Of a DNA stretch of 64,000 bases, positions 1-11,584 are shown one piece after another. Source of the stretch: Gloeopeniophorella convolvens (taxonomy: Eukaryota; Basidiomycota; Agaricomycetes; Russulales); assembly GCA_022496205.1 (NCBI GenBank), contig WTXD01000065.1, positions 62,001 through 126,000 on the forward strand. The letters run 5' to 3'. Below the pieces are notes generated by a model. That model was not told where the DNA came from. It did not search any database and was given only the letters and a program-made list of their open reading frames with translations. The translations under genes were made by a program, and so were the position numbers. Every line of letters begins with the position of its first letter. The first letter of the stretch is position 1.

Positions 1-464
1 CTTTAAGATCAGAGCCTCGGACACGCTGGGTCATTCACGTCATTCACGCCGCCAGACGCACTGGAATATAGACGTACTCTGCTTGGGCCACGATTTTTGA
101 GGGGTCCCAGATACCAAGTTCTCCGTTCTCCATGCCGGCGGCAATGACGCCTTCCGGGAGACTGCCATCTCCAGTCCCCCAAGCGATTCGGTTGAACCTG
201 CAGCGCGTGAAATGATGCCCTAGACGTCCAGTGTGTCCGGGCGCACCTTGCGGAGTTGGTAACCACGCCGCGCGGACCGTGATGGCTCTCCCCGCCGAGA
301 TCATACTCTTGCTTGTTGAGAAAGTCGGGGGCCCATATTTCGAGTTGGCTGTCATTTGAGAACGACTCGTCGAGTGCCCCAGCGACTGTGCCCGTTGCCA
401 GCAAAGGTGTCGAGAGCGGAGACCACGCAAAAGTGGATGTTCTATGAATCTCCTTGAGTTTCAT
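1..464 (-). CDS. sec31: COPII coat protein Sec31, N-terminal part (runs off the left edge)
   Basis: Sec31 forms the outer COPII coat with Sec13 on vesicles leaving the endoplasmic reticulum. The start at 464 opens with [16 protein letters not shown], followed by [26 protein letters not shown] and, after splicing, [19 protein letters not shown], the first WD40 repeats of the Sec31 propeller. Two introns restore this reading: 198-246, which joins VTNSA-R to FNRIAWG, and 26-77, after which the frame continues as DVSEALILK to the edge. Only about 135 residues of a protein normally over 1,200 aa long are present. The next gene starts at 1808 on the same strand and ends at 605, so roughly 140 bp separates the two genes. 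Identification is from family recognition and is strong; the exon borders are by eye. Confidence 0.93.
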
Positions 465-604
465 GATGGTGTATGTGTATGAATGAGCAAGGGCGGCGGA
501 GCGAGATTTCGGCGGCAGACGACGTGTCACGCTCCCCTGCCCGGCCCTAAATCCCCGTGACACCGCGCCCGTCACGCCATCCCTCACGACTGCTGCGATT
601 GGCT

Positions 605-1808
605 CTATTTCCTCTCGCGAATATTCAGCTTGCGCTGCTTTTCGACCTCGCCCGCTGCCTGTCGCAGCGCCTCGCCCTCTCGCCGCCACTGAACCCTCTC
701 ATATGCATCCCACTCCTCCCGGGCGTCGACCCACCGTTCCTGCACTTCTCGCACATCGCTGCGCACACCAACACGTGGACCGACTGCGCTCGACATGAGC
801 GCAAACGTGTTTGGTCTCGCCGTGCCTGCCGCGGTTGGGTCGTTTATTGCGCCCTCTGGAACTTTTCCATCAGCTGGCGGCACAAAGACATAACCTGTCG
901 CGCGGTCGATCGCTCGCGTTAGATTCAACATTGAGTGCTTGTCCTATCAGCGAAACTGTGAGGTGGACCTGCCCGGAGAGTGTAGCCAACGCGTACCTCG
1001 ACAGCGAGTGTCTCAAAGCCAACCAGACTATAGTCTTCTATCAACTCGCAGATCGCCATGTTGAGCTTGGCGTAGCGGGGCGAAGCAGATGATAGAGCGT
1101 TCTCGAGATATGATAGATCTTGTACCTCTGTGTAGTAATCTAAGCTGAAGTCTGTCATGAGGCGTAAACTTTCTGCACGACTGGATGGAGGTGATGGCGC
1201 ACCGAGATCGCCATATTGCGTGAGAAGGTCGATCTTCGACAGTACGTTGATGTGCGGCAGCTCAAGGTGTAGCATTGCCCTCAGCGACAGCAGCAGTACC
1301 GAGACATACTTTGCCGCATCTGTCACATAATGTGCATCACACAGATGCACCGCCGCCAACTGGGAGATTCTATCCGTCAACAACTAACCGAGTAAAGATG
1401 AATGCAGGCACGCACCCGGAATCCGCTCTTGCCTAGCTTTTCTATAATCTTTTTCAGGCTGTGATGGTTGGTGCTCAGCTCGACCTGCCCAGGCAGATCG
1501 AACAGCACGTAAGCATCCTTCCCGAGCTCCTTCAGCCGGTCTTCCAGCCAGTCATAGTTCGCCTCCAAGTACTCCATGCAGTACAACATCCCGCCATTCG
1601 GCCCAAGTCTGTGTTCCTCCATGACGTCGTGGAGGGTGATAAGTGATGCAATGTCGATCGCACAGGGATACGGGATATTATCATTGGCCGGATCCAGGTT
1701 GACTATTGAGATAGGGCGGTTCAATGCGGTGAAGAGCTGGTGTTTTCCATAGCAGTATGTAGATTTTCCGCTTCCCGGGGAGCCGACAACGATCTCTCCG
1801 AAAGGCAT
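605..1808 (-). CDS. gpn2: GPN-loop GTPase 2
   Basis: GPN-loop GTPases act with Gpn1 and Gpn3 in assembly and nuclear import of RNA polymerases. Visible motifs in order: P-loop GSPGSGKST near residue 10, the diagnostic GPN tripeptide in [15 protein letters not shown], the switch DLPGQVEL, and the G4 motif SKIDL after HINVL. The C-terminus is charged ([18 protein letters not shown]) and probably helical. Exons 1808-1416, 1359-997 and 943-605 give 364 aa, typical for the family. Introns of 56 nt (1360-1415) and 53 nt (944-996) join SGFR to [12 protein letters not shown] and AVE to [13 protein letters not shown]. An in-frame ATG ten codons upstream (1838) exists, but [16 protein letters not shown] is the expected family start. 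I see no damage. Confidence 0.95.
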
Positions 1809-2068
1809 GGCGAAGGCAATCGTGAGGGTCAGAAGCAAGGCGTCGATGAGAAAGGAAGGCTTCTTGCCTTACCAAGGTGCGTTGACGCTCCGCTCGCCAC
1901 ACGCTTCACCGAATGTCACATGACATACCATCGAGCCTTTGCGGGGCCGCCACCGAGGCGCAGAACAGAATAAGATGTGACTACGCGCTCGTCGTCACTT
2001 CCAGCAAGTGTAACACACAACACATACATACACAGAGAGAAGCCTAGCCCGAACACTCGCGGTACTGC

Positions 2069-5000
2069 TCAGATATCGTGGTACTCGTAGTCCTCGAGAT
2101 TCTTCCACCCACCCCCGCGTGGCAGCTTCGAGCCCTCTGCACTGTACACAGACCCACCGCGCGCCAGCGCAGGCGCAATGCGCTTGAGCGGCAGTGCATA
2201 CGGGCCGAAACGCGCCTGAGCAACCCCTTGACGTCGCCGCTTGCGCACAACGCGAAGAGCCGCGACTGCAGCTGCAGCGAGCACGGCGGCAGCAGCGATT
2301 CCACCAAGAGCCGCAGCTATGCGGGTTCCGGACGACATATGGTCGTGGTTTGCGCCGCCGGGAGGCGAGACGGTGACATTTGTGAGGATACCGCGGACCG
2401 GGAGCCTGAGGATCATGCAGGAAGCTCAGGTACTCGAAATATGGGAAAGCGAGCAAGACACACCTGAGGGCCAGAGGTGCATAGACGGCTCCGAGAGCCA
2501 CGCTGAAAAATACGGAAGGCAGCATGTGAGCGTTTGTGCGAGGAGCAAACGAGGAAAGGCTGACCTCTGTGCCGTCACGTTCTGTGCGTTCCCGTTGATT
2601 TCGAGCTGATTGTAGCCGGCATGATTGTGGAGGCCCGCAATAATCTCATTCTGCAACTCTCCGCTTGCGTATGAAGCCACGAGCATATCCCAGCCTGTTC
2701 ATCCAATCAGAATGCAAGCTCCCGTGCGGACATCCGACGTACTGGAGGTAACGTTATCGGGCCTGTGTATGTCCAGCGGGACTCCAACATCAGCGATCCC
2801 GAGTGTCGCAGATACGTGCATGTTCGAGAGAAACGCGATTTGGGAGTCGACAATCTACAAACAAAAGGTATGGTTAGAACTGGTCCAACGGCAACTAGTT
2901 CATATGACGGACTTCTTGGGTCAAAACTTCCGTCCCCAGCCAGAGGTCAGCGAAATAGTTGTAGCCGAGCGACCAGCTCGTCTCGTCGCCATACGAAGCG
3001 AGGAGGTGCTGGTCAGATCCCAATGCCAGCGCCTTCCACGAGGCGCCGTAGCTCAGTGAAACTTGCTACGCGCGCCGTTTATTCGCGGCCCGGCTGACTG
3101 GAATAGAGGAGCACTCACCCCATATGCGGAGCTATCGTCTGGTTTCCCCGCAGCAGCGCTCATGTCGGACATCGCCCGGATGGCGACGATTCCTTTGAAT
3201 GCAAGGTTGGTTTGATTGGCGATGGCCAAACCGTCCGCAGAAGCCCTTGAGAAACGTATCATGAGCTATCGTAGGCATCCTTGAACTGGGATTCACGTAC
3301 TCTCCCTGAGCGATGTACAATGTGTACTGGACGAGGAGCTCCGCCCAATTGGTGATAAGTTCATACTAGGGACAGTCGGTTTAATCGCGAGAAGAAACAG
3401 ATACACATACATATTTCGATATCAAAGAGCCGTCACCAGTTGTGCGGACATATGCGTACGTCATAATGAGCATGTTGGCCGTCTCTGCGAAAACCAACGC
3501 GATGGGGTTAAATGAAGCGAAAAGGTTGAGAAGATTGCGAGCGTACGCTCGATAGCTGAGCTGTGGGACACTGCATTCTCTGTCGCGTTCGGATACTGAT
3601 GCCCTGTGAAGGAAACATCAGACCGGTCCTAAACTGAGCACGGACCGAACGGACCGAGATCCATGGCAGCATATGGCAGCGCGGAATTTTCGCTCTGGAA
3701 CTTGAGTAGCGGCTCAAGAAGAAGCTTTCCTAGGCTCGGGTCGAGATACATAAACATCGGCCACGTCGCATACAGCGTCTCGACAGCACTGACACGTGCC
3801 CTATAGATGCAGTATCATTATAACCTACTCTTTGCAAAAGGCGGGGGTACATACCCGACTGCCTCTCCCGTATTCTTCAAAAACGCCATCACATCCGATG
3901 TGTTTGGCTTCCCGGACGTGCCTGTGCCAATTGTAATCGCTGTTGACGCGTAGACGAAGCGCGTGGAAAGCGACACAAGATCCATGTATGCGGGCGGCAA
4001 AAAAGCTGCGTCGGCGGCGATCTTAGACTCGAGTGTCAGCGCGCGAGTCAACGCGTCCGGAAAGTCTGCCGTGTAGTCATCAATCTGTGTGTGGATGAGA
4101 GAACTGCCTCATCGGATAGCAAGGAGGCTGCTGAGACATGCGTACAAGGTTAACTTCGTTCGAGTAGTTTGCGCGGTAATACGGGCTGCGATTTTGCTCA
4201 TTTCCATGGATGTCTATGTATTGCATGACGGGATCCTGGATGTACCCCGTGACAAAGACTACTGGAGATTGAGTGCCCTTGATACTTCCGAGGTCTTGCG
4301 AGAGCGCAAATACAAGAGGCAGGCTTGCCAGCGTCGTCAATATGCAAGACGTGCACGTGCGTCCAGATGGATGTACCTGGCATCGGCAAAACCGACAATC
4401 TGAGACGACGGTGACGGCTGCAGGACTCCTTGTCCAAAAAAGAGGTCGATGGCCAGGGCTAGTGAATCAGTCACGAAACTCGTCACATTAGTCGACTAAG
4501 AGGCAATGTTCAGTCGTGTCCTGGTATATGCAAAATGCGACCCACCGCAGCCGCGCTGAGATAGAACGTGCCCCACTTTGCCTGCTGGTTCGCGTCTATT
4601 TGGTAGACACTCTGTGCCTCCAGTTGCACAGCGTAATTAGGGCCTTGGCCCGGTACGTTCGCTGTCCACGTGACGTTTCCTTCGGTCGATCCAAGAAAAG
4701 TGCCACCTGATGCAGATGGTAAATGTGATTGGCTCGCAACGACGTAGCACAGTAGACACACCAATCCCCAGCCCCGTGAATATTTGAACGTCATGAGGGA
4801 TATCATCGTTCGACTCGACAGTGAAAAACAGATACGAGAGAGGGGTCGATTGCTTCACGAAATCGCCAGGCTGGAGGGTTTGTGCCTAAGCCCGGCGCCA
4901 CCACGGGCATAACGGAGACTTCATACCTCTACGGGAGTGAAAAATGTTGCATTCACACTCATCGGACCCATCGTGAAGGAGAACACTGTGCGGGTTGGAG

Positions 5001-5368
5001 TTACATGGATCGCCTGAACTGTTGTTCTGTTCGAGTCGGGAAGGTCCCCAAACATGGAGTACGTATTGCCGTCGACCCTGACCAACATCGTCTTTCCAGT
5101 AGTCTGACATGCAAAAAACGCTCGAGTCGTGCTTTTGGCTCAGCACTGTAGGGCGTACCTCATTGAAGAAAGACTGGGAGTCGACGGCTCCCGATAGCTC
5201 TCCTGTTGTGATATTCCAGTTTGGAGGCGGGGATATCCCAGAGTTCAAGAAAGGCGTGCATACTTCAAGTGGGAGGGGTGCTATGAGAGCATTGAGAAAC
5301 TGTGCGAGGCTCGCAACTGGCAGCAGAAAAAGCAGTAGTGTGATTGGCAGAATAGATAAGAGAGCCAT
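2069..5368 (-). CDS. GtaA-like glutaminase (DUF5127/DUF4965/DUF1793) with C-terminal membrane anchor
   Basis: This resembles the extracellular glutaminase A family of fungi. It starts at 5368 with a signal peptide (MALLSILPITLLLFLLPVASLA). Blocks in order: VRVDGNTYSMFGDLPDSN and TPTRTVFSFTMGPMSVNATF (DUF5127); LSYLFFTVESND; LASLPLVFALSQDLG and AFLPPAYMDLVSLSTRF (DUF4965); VETLYATWPMFMYLDPSLG, ANMLIMTYAYVRTTGDGSL, ADGLAIANQTNLAFKGIV, GDETSWSLGYNYFADLWLG and GAVYAPLALRLP (DUF1793). More than ten short introns are needed; a suspected break near 3250 disappears when a 55-nt intron (GTACGT to TTCTCAAG) is removed. After the enzyme come an Ala-rich membrane helix (about 2250-2330) and a basic VRKRRRQ tail, so the enzyme is probably membrane-bound with a short cytoplasmic end. 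The product is about 700 aa. Individual exon borders are approximate. Confidence 0.85.
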
Positions 5369-6148
5369 GGTGAAGGCAGTGGAAACACAATGGTAAGGTA
5401 TCCAACGCAGGCCTCGAATAAGCCAGACAGCTGAGAAGGGTGGATACGCACTGCCTAGGAGCCGTGAGTGCTAGCGAATGTGGTGCGAGTATGCGGCGCT
5501 GGCAACCGCAGGATAAGAGGGTTTAAGGATGGCATCTGGGTCGATGATAACACCACACGATGGGTCCAGCACGGTGTGTATAATCAAGACTGAGCGCCGA
5601 GATGCGTGCTTCCGTGGCGCTTGTGATTACTTGGCGGAAGTTTAAGAGCTGCGATAGGGAGGCTGCGGGGAAATTGAGGGGAAACTGCCCCTGGCTAGCA
5701 GTAAGGCTGAGCGAGCTCAAGTAGAGGAACACGGCCAGGAGGCTGGCTTCTGCCAACACAACGCTGCGTGCCAAGTATATACAAGGTTTGGTAGGTCCAT
5801 ATATGGTAGTGCACTATCTCACGCATGTCGTGATATCATCATCGCCGTACGATCACCGGCACCACGCATTGGATGCCAATTGGTTCATGTGCCACCTGAT
5901 CGTTATGCTGAGCGCTCGCAGCCTCAAAGCAACTTCTGCTACGTAAGTATACCAGGGAAAGCACTTACAGACGCACTCTTGTCATAGTCGTCTTCGGCAC
6001 CTACAACGCGAAAAAAAGACTGCGGGTATCATTCATTGCCAGTTGGCTGGCAAGGCAGTTTTCTACTTCCAAATCATACATCCAGACGCGAAGCGTAACA
6101 AAGCATTGCAAAGCAAGCAGTCGAAAAGCAAGCGTTGGTCAACGTACA
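5369..6148. other. Intergenic region with a possible orphan signal-peptide ORF
   Basis: No supported gene. On the minus strand at 5774-5523 an 83-codon frame begins MARSVVLAEASLLAVFLYLS, which looks like a signal peptide, but nothing downstream continues it and I do not recognise the rest. It could be a relic first exon or chance. A TATA-like stretch precedes it (about 5770-5785 on the minus strand). Confidence 0.25.
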
Positions 6149-8143
6149 TCAAAGCTCCTCCAGCTCATCAATGTAGTAGCTCGGCAGCTGGTGCACCAGC
6201 TGCTCCATGTACCAGTACTTCGGGACATCCTTCTTCTTACCTTTGCTCTTCTTCTTCTCTGCCCCGCCCGCCTCTGTGTCGCGCACGAGTTCGATCCAAA
6301 TTGCACCAAGGCCCATGCCCGGAATCAGGATCTCCGTCCACTTGGGCTCCACCAGGACAGAGATCTCGTCCTTCCATGGACGGTGCACGCCTGGCGCCTC
6401 GTCCGCCTCCTCGAGCGTAGTCGCACCGCGGCTTGTCTCGAGCACGGTAGGTGGGAGTACGTCCGAGCCCGCCGCATATGCGCGGGGGTCGAGCCGTTCC
6501 CATGGTGCCAGCACGAGCTTTGCGAAGCGTTGGGCGAGCTCTTCTTCGACCGCCTCAGCTGCTGATGCGCCCTGCGCAAGAATGCGTGGTTGGCTGGGCG
6601 GCTCGACGCGCACGATGCGCCGGGTGGACTGTTCGACGACGCCTGGCACATGCGTCAGTGGGAACATGGTTGGTCCCATAAGTGGCAGCAGCGTCGTCGG
6701 CTCGAGGTCCCACGTAGCGGGCGCCTCAACAAGCGACGGGTCCCATATCGGCGGAAGCGGGTCGTCCACGTGCGCGGGTGCGACATTGGCGTCGGCGGGG
6801 TCCCATTCGGCTGCGGCGTTGCCCCAGCCCTCCCCGTTCTCCGGGGCGTCGGTAGAGCCCCATCCGTCACCGGGTGGCGCTTCAGTAGCAGCGCTTCCCC
6901 ATCCGCCGTCAGCTCGCGCATCTGGCGCAGAGCTTCCCCACCCTCCCGAGGGTGCGTCGGTAGCAACCTTGCCCTGTGCGTTAGTAGCGCCAGGCACGTC
7001 TTGCGCGTCGGCATCGAGCTTCTGCCTCTTCGCCTCCGGCTCGTCGGTGCTACTCCGCGGCGCGTCTGTCTGCACGGACGGAATCCATGGAGGCTGCTTG
7101 CTGCCCCATACGTTGCGGCAGCCGGAGCTGAACGCATCTGGGAGCGCGCGGCCCATCTTCCAGGTATCGGGAAGTTGTACGCGCGCGATCTCCACGATCT
7201 CGAGCGCGCGTTTGATTGGGCGCTCGTACTCAGGCTCGGGGAAGACGCGACTGCGGATGAGATATCGCAGGAAGAAGGATACTAGGATAGGCATTGCGAT
7301 GCAGCGTGGCTCCGACCTGACGTAAGTGAGCACTTAGAGCAAGTTCGCGGTTGAGGGGGCGTACGCACCAGATAAAGCCGCGCTCGCGGAAGTACGACGA
7401 GAAGAACACCTTCACACTCTGTTCAGGATCGTTCAAGAAGCGCTCCATCAGGCCATCGCCAGATAGACCACCCAATCCTTCATCGGCATCGTCAGAGTCA
7501 GTATCAACGTCATCCAATCCGACTTCGGCATCGAGAATGGCGTCCTTAGCGGTGATGGTTGGTTGCTGAAGCAGGCCGATGTATATACGGAACTGCAGCG
7601 GCGATTGGTCAACCGCATACCTAGATGCATGGTGGGCGACGTACCAGATCCCACATGTTGTGCACGCCGAGTGAAGATGCTGGCCAGGGTCGACCGCTTT
7701 TGAAGTCAGCACCTGCTTGACTCAGTCGATCCACAGCGGGCATGTTTCTGACATACGCTCAACGATAAGCACAGCCTGTTACGGAAGTACAGGTCAGCTT
7801 ACATATTGTATGAGTTCGCGCGAATTTCCTCGAGCTCTTCCCAAGTCTCCCACCAGGTCTTGGGCTTCTCGACGACCTGCACCTGTGGCGCGCCACCCTT
7901 TTTCTTCTTTCTCTTTTTCTTATCTGCGTTATCCGCGGCATGCTTGACACGCAGTGGCACTGTCAGAATGCCCAAGCCATCGCGCTCTGGCCCAAAGTCG
8001 TCGTCGTCGTCAATCGGGACGCGGATGCCAGACGGTTTGAACTGGCTGAAAGGGATCAGCTGCACGCCGTCGGGGGCGCGCGGAAAGGGTGGAAATCGCA
8101 GTGCCGTGGCTTGCTCAAGTGTAAGTCCAGCCCCCGTCTCCAT
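6149..8143 (-). CDS. Protein of unknown function with GWGS-type repeats and Lys-rich patches
   Basis: I do not recognise a named domain, but the coding signal is strong. The chosen start at 8143 gives METGAGLTLEQATALRFPPF, a conserved-looking opening that continues FSQFKPSGIRVPIDDDDDF and a basic run KKKRKKKKGG. The first exon ends near 7804. A middle part carries HNMWDLFRIYIGLLQQP and an acidic stretch (DVDTDSDDADEG), then NDPEQSVKVFFSSYFRERGFIW. The last exon holds Trp-Gly motifs (GGWGSS, GGWGSA, DGWGS, EGWGN) in a disordered middle segment and ends with a folded-looking block (WKDEISVLVEPKWTEILIPGMGLGAIWIE) and KKKSKGKKK. Several short introns are required; the small exons around 7650-7780 are not resolved. 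The frame stays open upstream to 8581, so a longer N-terminus cannot be excluded. Nothing suggests secretion. Confidence 0.7.
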
Positions 8144-9379
8144 TGTGTGTAGGATCTGTGTGTGGTGGTTCGGGTACAAGGTGCTGCGCTGCGCAGTGCG
8201 GCGTGGTCGAGCACGGTGTTCTTCATATCCAAGGAGTGGCGGGCCGCGCAACATACATCCCGGGCCGAGGTCTTCGTGATCTCTCGCCAAATTTAGCTTG
8301 TCCGCGTTCGTCGTCGAGTCCGACCGAGTTGAACTCGCCCGCTCACTAAATTCAAGTAGCCATAGCGATCTCAGCGCATCGCCTGAGATGTGCGACCCCA
8401 GTTGCATCACGTTCGAAGCCCGCCGGTGGCGCCTGGATCCCGGTCTTCGACGTCCGGGAGACCGTTCAAGTTCGGCATCGGTCCAACAAGTGACGATCTC
8501 GCGTGAGTAAGTACCTACAACTCCAGGGACTTCCGGATTCACCTGGCGTCCCGAATTGTTAACGTTATCTTTGCTCTTCACAGTTCACCAAGTTCTTTGG
8601 ACTGCCCCTTTTGACGTGCCTGCCATGCCGAGCGGCGAGGGGCAATGGAAGTTCAAGTCACGTATGCTCCTGCCAAGCGCCTCTAAGGGCCTTGGCCTTC
8701 TAGTTAGCGGTATGCAAGACCACCGAACCGTGAACACCTCTGGAAGTCGCTTGGACTACCTGCGATTTCTTCTCCACTTATCGTCCGTTATGATATGTGA
8801 AGTTTTGTGAACTCTCCGTGCGCGCGTGGTGGTTGCTAGTGTCGTGTCTTCTCTCTGTTTCATGTCGTCGGTCTGACTCAGCCCCATTAGCTTGGAAGCT
8901 GTTGACGTGAGTCGAACTACGGCACGTTGTGCCTCTCCATTCAGGGCGTCTGTCGTCTCGCTAATTATGTGCCTTGCATGTGGCAAGCATCTTGCCATCC
9001 CCAATGACACACGAAGCGCCGTATCTGCTAGGCCCAGGCTGCGTAGGCAGTGCAAGTGCCCGTTCAAGCCGCGTTCTTGGTAAAGCTCCACAGTATCCCC
9101 AAGCATCTCCGCCATAAATTAAGATTGACGACTTGTCCTATAGGCAGCTGTTCTATTAATACAACGTGCGCGAAGAATGGCACCACCAGTGGTTTCACCA
9201 TGTGGTGCACCGACTGTCTATCTGTTCCCGTTAGAACATGCTTGTGAGCGATATTATCGTGTCCATGCTGTCACATATTCGTGGGCTAACCGGAAATGAA
9301 GGTACACTTCGACAATCGGAGGTCACCGGGGTAAGCTTTGGCATACCGATTGGGTCTGTCTGCGCGCTAATGCGCAGCA
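8144..9379. other. Intergenic region, nothing supported
   Basis: The open frame upstream of the previous start (8144-8581, minus) is probably 5' leader. A 119-codon minus frame at 9115-8756 (MAEMLGDTVELYQERG...) has no neighbours, splice partners or recognisable motif, and I treat it as chance. Confidence 0.4.
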
Positions 9380-9385
9380 TATAAG
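9380..9385 (+). promoter_or_regulatory. TATA box of the small secreted peptide gene
   Basis: TATAAG lies 68 bp upstream of the peptide start codon, in GCAGCATATAAGCCC. The leader between them is C-rich (CACACCCACCCATCTAACACACC), as is common before highly expressed basidiomycete genes. The spacing fits a core promoter with a short leader. Confidence 0.5.
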
Positions 9386-9452
9386 CCCTCGGGCCAGACG
9401 GCGATCCTGCACCAGCTGAACTCTACACACCCACCCATCTAACACACCGAAA

Positions 9453-9645
9453 ATGCGCTTTTTTCTTACCTCCCTCTGCACTCTCTTGTTCGTTGCTGTT
9501 GCCGTCGCCTCTCCCGTCAGTGATCTTATCCTCTTCTATGCATGAAGTAATAGCTTTCTCACCTTGATCTATACAGACTCCCGAGGATGAACTCAAGCGA
9601 GGAACGGCCTACATCTGGAACAAAGACTACAAGCGCACGGACTAG
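9453..9645 (+). CDS. Small secreted peptide precursor with Kex2-like KR sites
   Basis: Two exons (9453-9515 and 9577-9645) around a 61-nt intron (GTCAGT to CTATACAG) encode 43 aa. Without splicing the frame stops after ten more codons. Exon 1 is a complete signal peptide, MRFFLTSLCTLLFVAVAVAS, ending P. Exon 2 encodes TPEDELKR, then GTAYIWNKDY, then KR and a terminal TD. If the dibasic KR sites are cut by a Kex2-type protease, a ten-residue aromatic peptide would be released. I do not recognise the peptide. It lacks a CAAX box, so it is not a classical basidiomycete mating pheromone, and no DUF3328/UstY-like gene is nearby. A TATA box, a clean intron phase and a C-rich leader support a real gene. 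Function is unknown; effector, signal or structural peptide are all open. Confidence 0.65.
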
Positions 9646-11584
9646 GTTGTGGTGTGCCTACATCTTGCCATAGATGATGCGGGTACGAGCATAATACATC
9701 AAAGGAATAATTGTATTGACCGCTACTAATCAGGGCGCAGCAGCACAATACCGCTATAGTTTGCCTGATCGCCCTTGTATCACATGCAGCAGAGCGTAGA
9801 TGTTATTGACTCGATTATGACTTGCTCTTGTTCGATTACATGGTGTAATATACAATATAAGTGTGGAGGCATAGCGCAGATCGAGCACATTGCAGTGAGT
9901 TGCAGATCCAGGGCGTAACTCTGACCAGGATGGCGTTTTCGGTGCGGAATTCGAAGGTCGTGGATACCCCGTCGTCGACGAGGTCTCACACCGATGACAG
10001 TAAGTGATGCAAGGAAGATTCGCCTTTCGATCTCCGGATTTGTTCACGTAGTCGGGAAACCTTGAGTCTGAGACCTTCGGATAGGCGAGGATCTTTGGGA
10101 GAAATTCGACGGTTTTCATACCCACCGCAATCTCCTCCAGCGTGAGACGTCGCATTTAAGTGCCTAACATGAGGTATGCGTTCATAAGCGTCAGGTTACC
10201 TCGTGTTTATCACGAATCGTCTGGCGGCCAGGTTCAGAGAGCAGGAAACGGCGTTCTTCGGCCTCGAGGCGTGTGGGTATATGAAGTGTTAACGTTTCAA
10301 CGCTCCTAGATCGGATTAGAACGGCTGTGGGTGTCGCACCTTGCTAGAGAGGGTGCTTGCAAAGCGTCGCCGGAGATAAGTTCTGACAGTTTCCCAAGAT
10401 GGAAGGACGATCCCTGACAGTGGCTATTGCTCTGAGGGGCTAGTAGTCAGAGTGACGCGTGATGTGCATTAGAAGGATACTTTCCTATGCGAAGGAAAGC
10501 CTTTCTATCCTGTGGGAACAACGGTCGAGCGCACTCTCGAAGCTCGAAAGACGACGCAGTGGCGGGAGACGCCGCTCCAATTTTTATATTAGACATGGAC
10601 TGTTGAATTGCAATACTTGTAGATGCCCTTCAGCCCTAGCGAAGAGAAGCACTACAGCCGTCGGGGGATCCGACCCATTTGAAGATGTGTCGCTCTCCCA
10701 GGCACAAGGCACGCAGAGGGAGGCAGGTGAAAACCGACGATGGGCGGTAACATCGCGCTTGCAAGCTCCAACCATGTGGTGGCAGTCGAAGCACGCGAAG
10801 GAATACCAGAAGTGGCCGTCCGAAGTTACACTCGATCATCGGTGGCTACGGCCGTGACTCTCCCGTGGGAGCCGCTATCCGAGCCAAGCCTTGTCAGAAC
10901 ATATGATGGGAATGCTGCTTGGTCGAACTAGGGCGTACCGTTGGTAGCTGAGCCTAGGGTAGTTCAGGGTGCAGGAATGATAGACGATGTGGTAAAGAGG
11001 TAGTGGATTCATAACCTAAATTGAGCTAGAGGAGGGAGCGAGGAGGAAGGTGACGACAGGGCTACATAGTGGCTGGGCAAAGGCAAGGCAAACCTTGAGG
11101 CAAACGACATCGGAAGCTATGCGTTTTTTCTGAGTAAGCGCAGTTTCTCGAGAGTCACGTTGCAGTGTAACCACAAGCGACAGGTCGTTCACTCGCAGAG
11201 AGATGGTGGTGGATATCGTTTCGGAAACTGCACTAGAACAGGCTGGACTCGGGGCTCCGCCGAGTCGGTCCAGTCGGAGTCACGGAGAGGTCAGTACTTC
11301 AGCTTCAGTGCTCGGGGTACGCGTAAGGCTTTACATAAGAGCTCACGAGTTGCATCCCGGGCCGCGCTGCCATCCGCTCGGGCCGAATATCAAGATCTCG
11401 GTGTGTTCAACGGCAACCCCCGGGTCGCACTAGGTCGCACTGGCCGGGGCCATGCGCAGCCATGGCCCGTGGACTGCCACAACAACCCAACGTACTTACA
11501 ATTTTCCGTAAACTCTAAACCTCCTTTCGTTTCGAACAGGTACCGCCGGGTCCCAGTCCGCCGCGTCGACTGCATGTCAGAAGC
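9646..11584. other. Intergenic region, nothing supported
   Basis: Open frames exist at 10155-9754 (minus, MRRLTLEEIAVGMKTVEFLPK...) and 10459-10857 (plus), but neither has a recognisable domain, a consistent exon chain or a convincing start context. The minus frame at 10155 looks somewhat coding-like in its first 55 residues and could be a gene fragment. Confidence 0.4.

Noticed and set aside
3240..3310. Suspected frameshift in the GtaA-like gene
   Set aside because: Removing a 55-nt intron (GTACGT to TTCTCAAG) joins YIAQGE to ASADGLAIANQ in frame.
5523..5774. Signal-peptide-like frame upstream of the GtaA-like gene
   Set aside because: No continuation, no family match, and no sequence similarity to the GtaA start; not strong enough to call a gene.
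6207..7325. Long plus-strand open frame (372 codons) opposite the unknown gene at 6149-8143
   Set aside because: It is the mirror of a Gly/Trp/Asp-rich coding exon on the minus strand, has Ser/Arg-biased composition and no splice partners.
9453..9645. Reading the small secreted peptide as a mating pheromone precursor
   Set aside because: No C-terminal CAAX box, and a signal peptide is present, unlike basidiomycete lipopeptide pheromones; no pheromone receptor gene is in the window.
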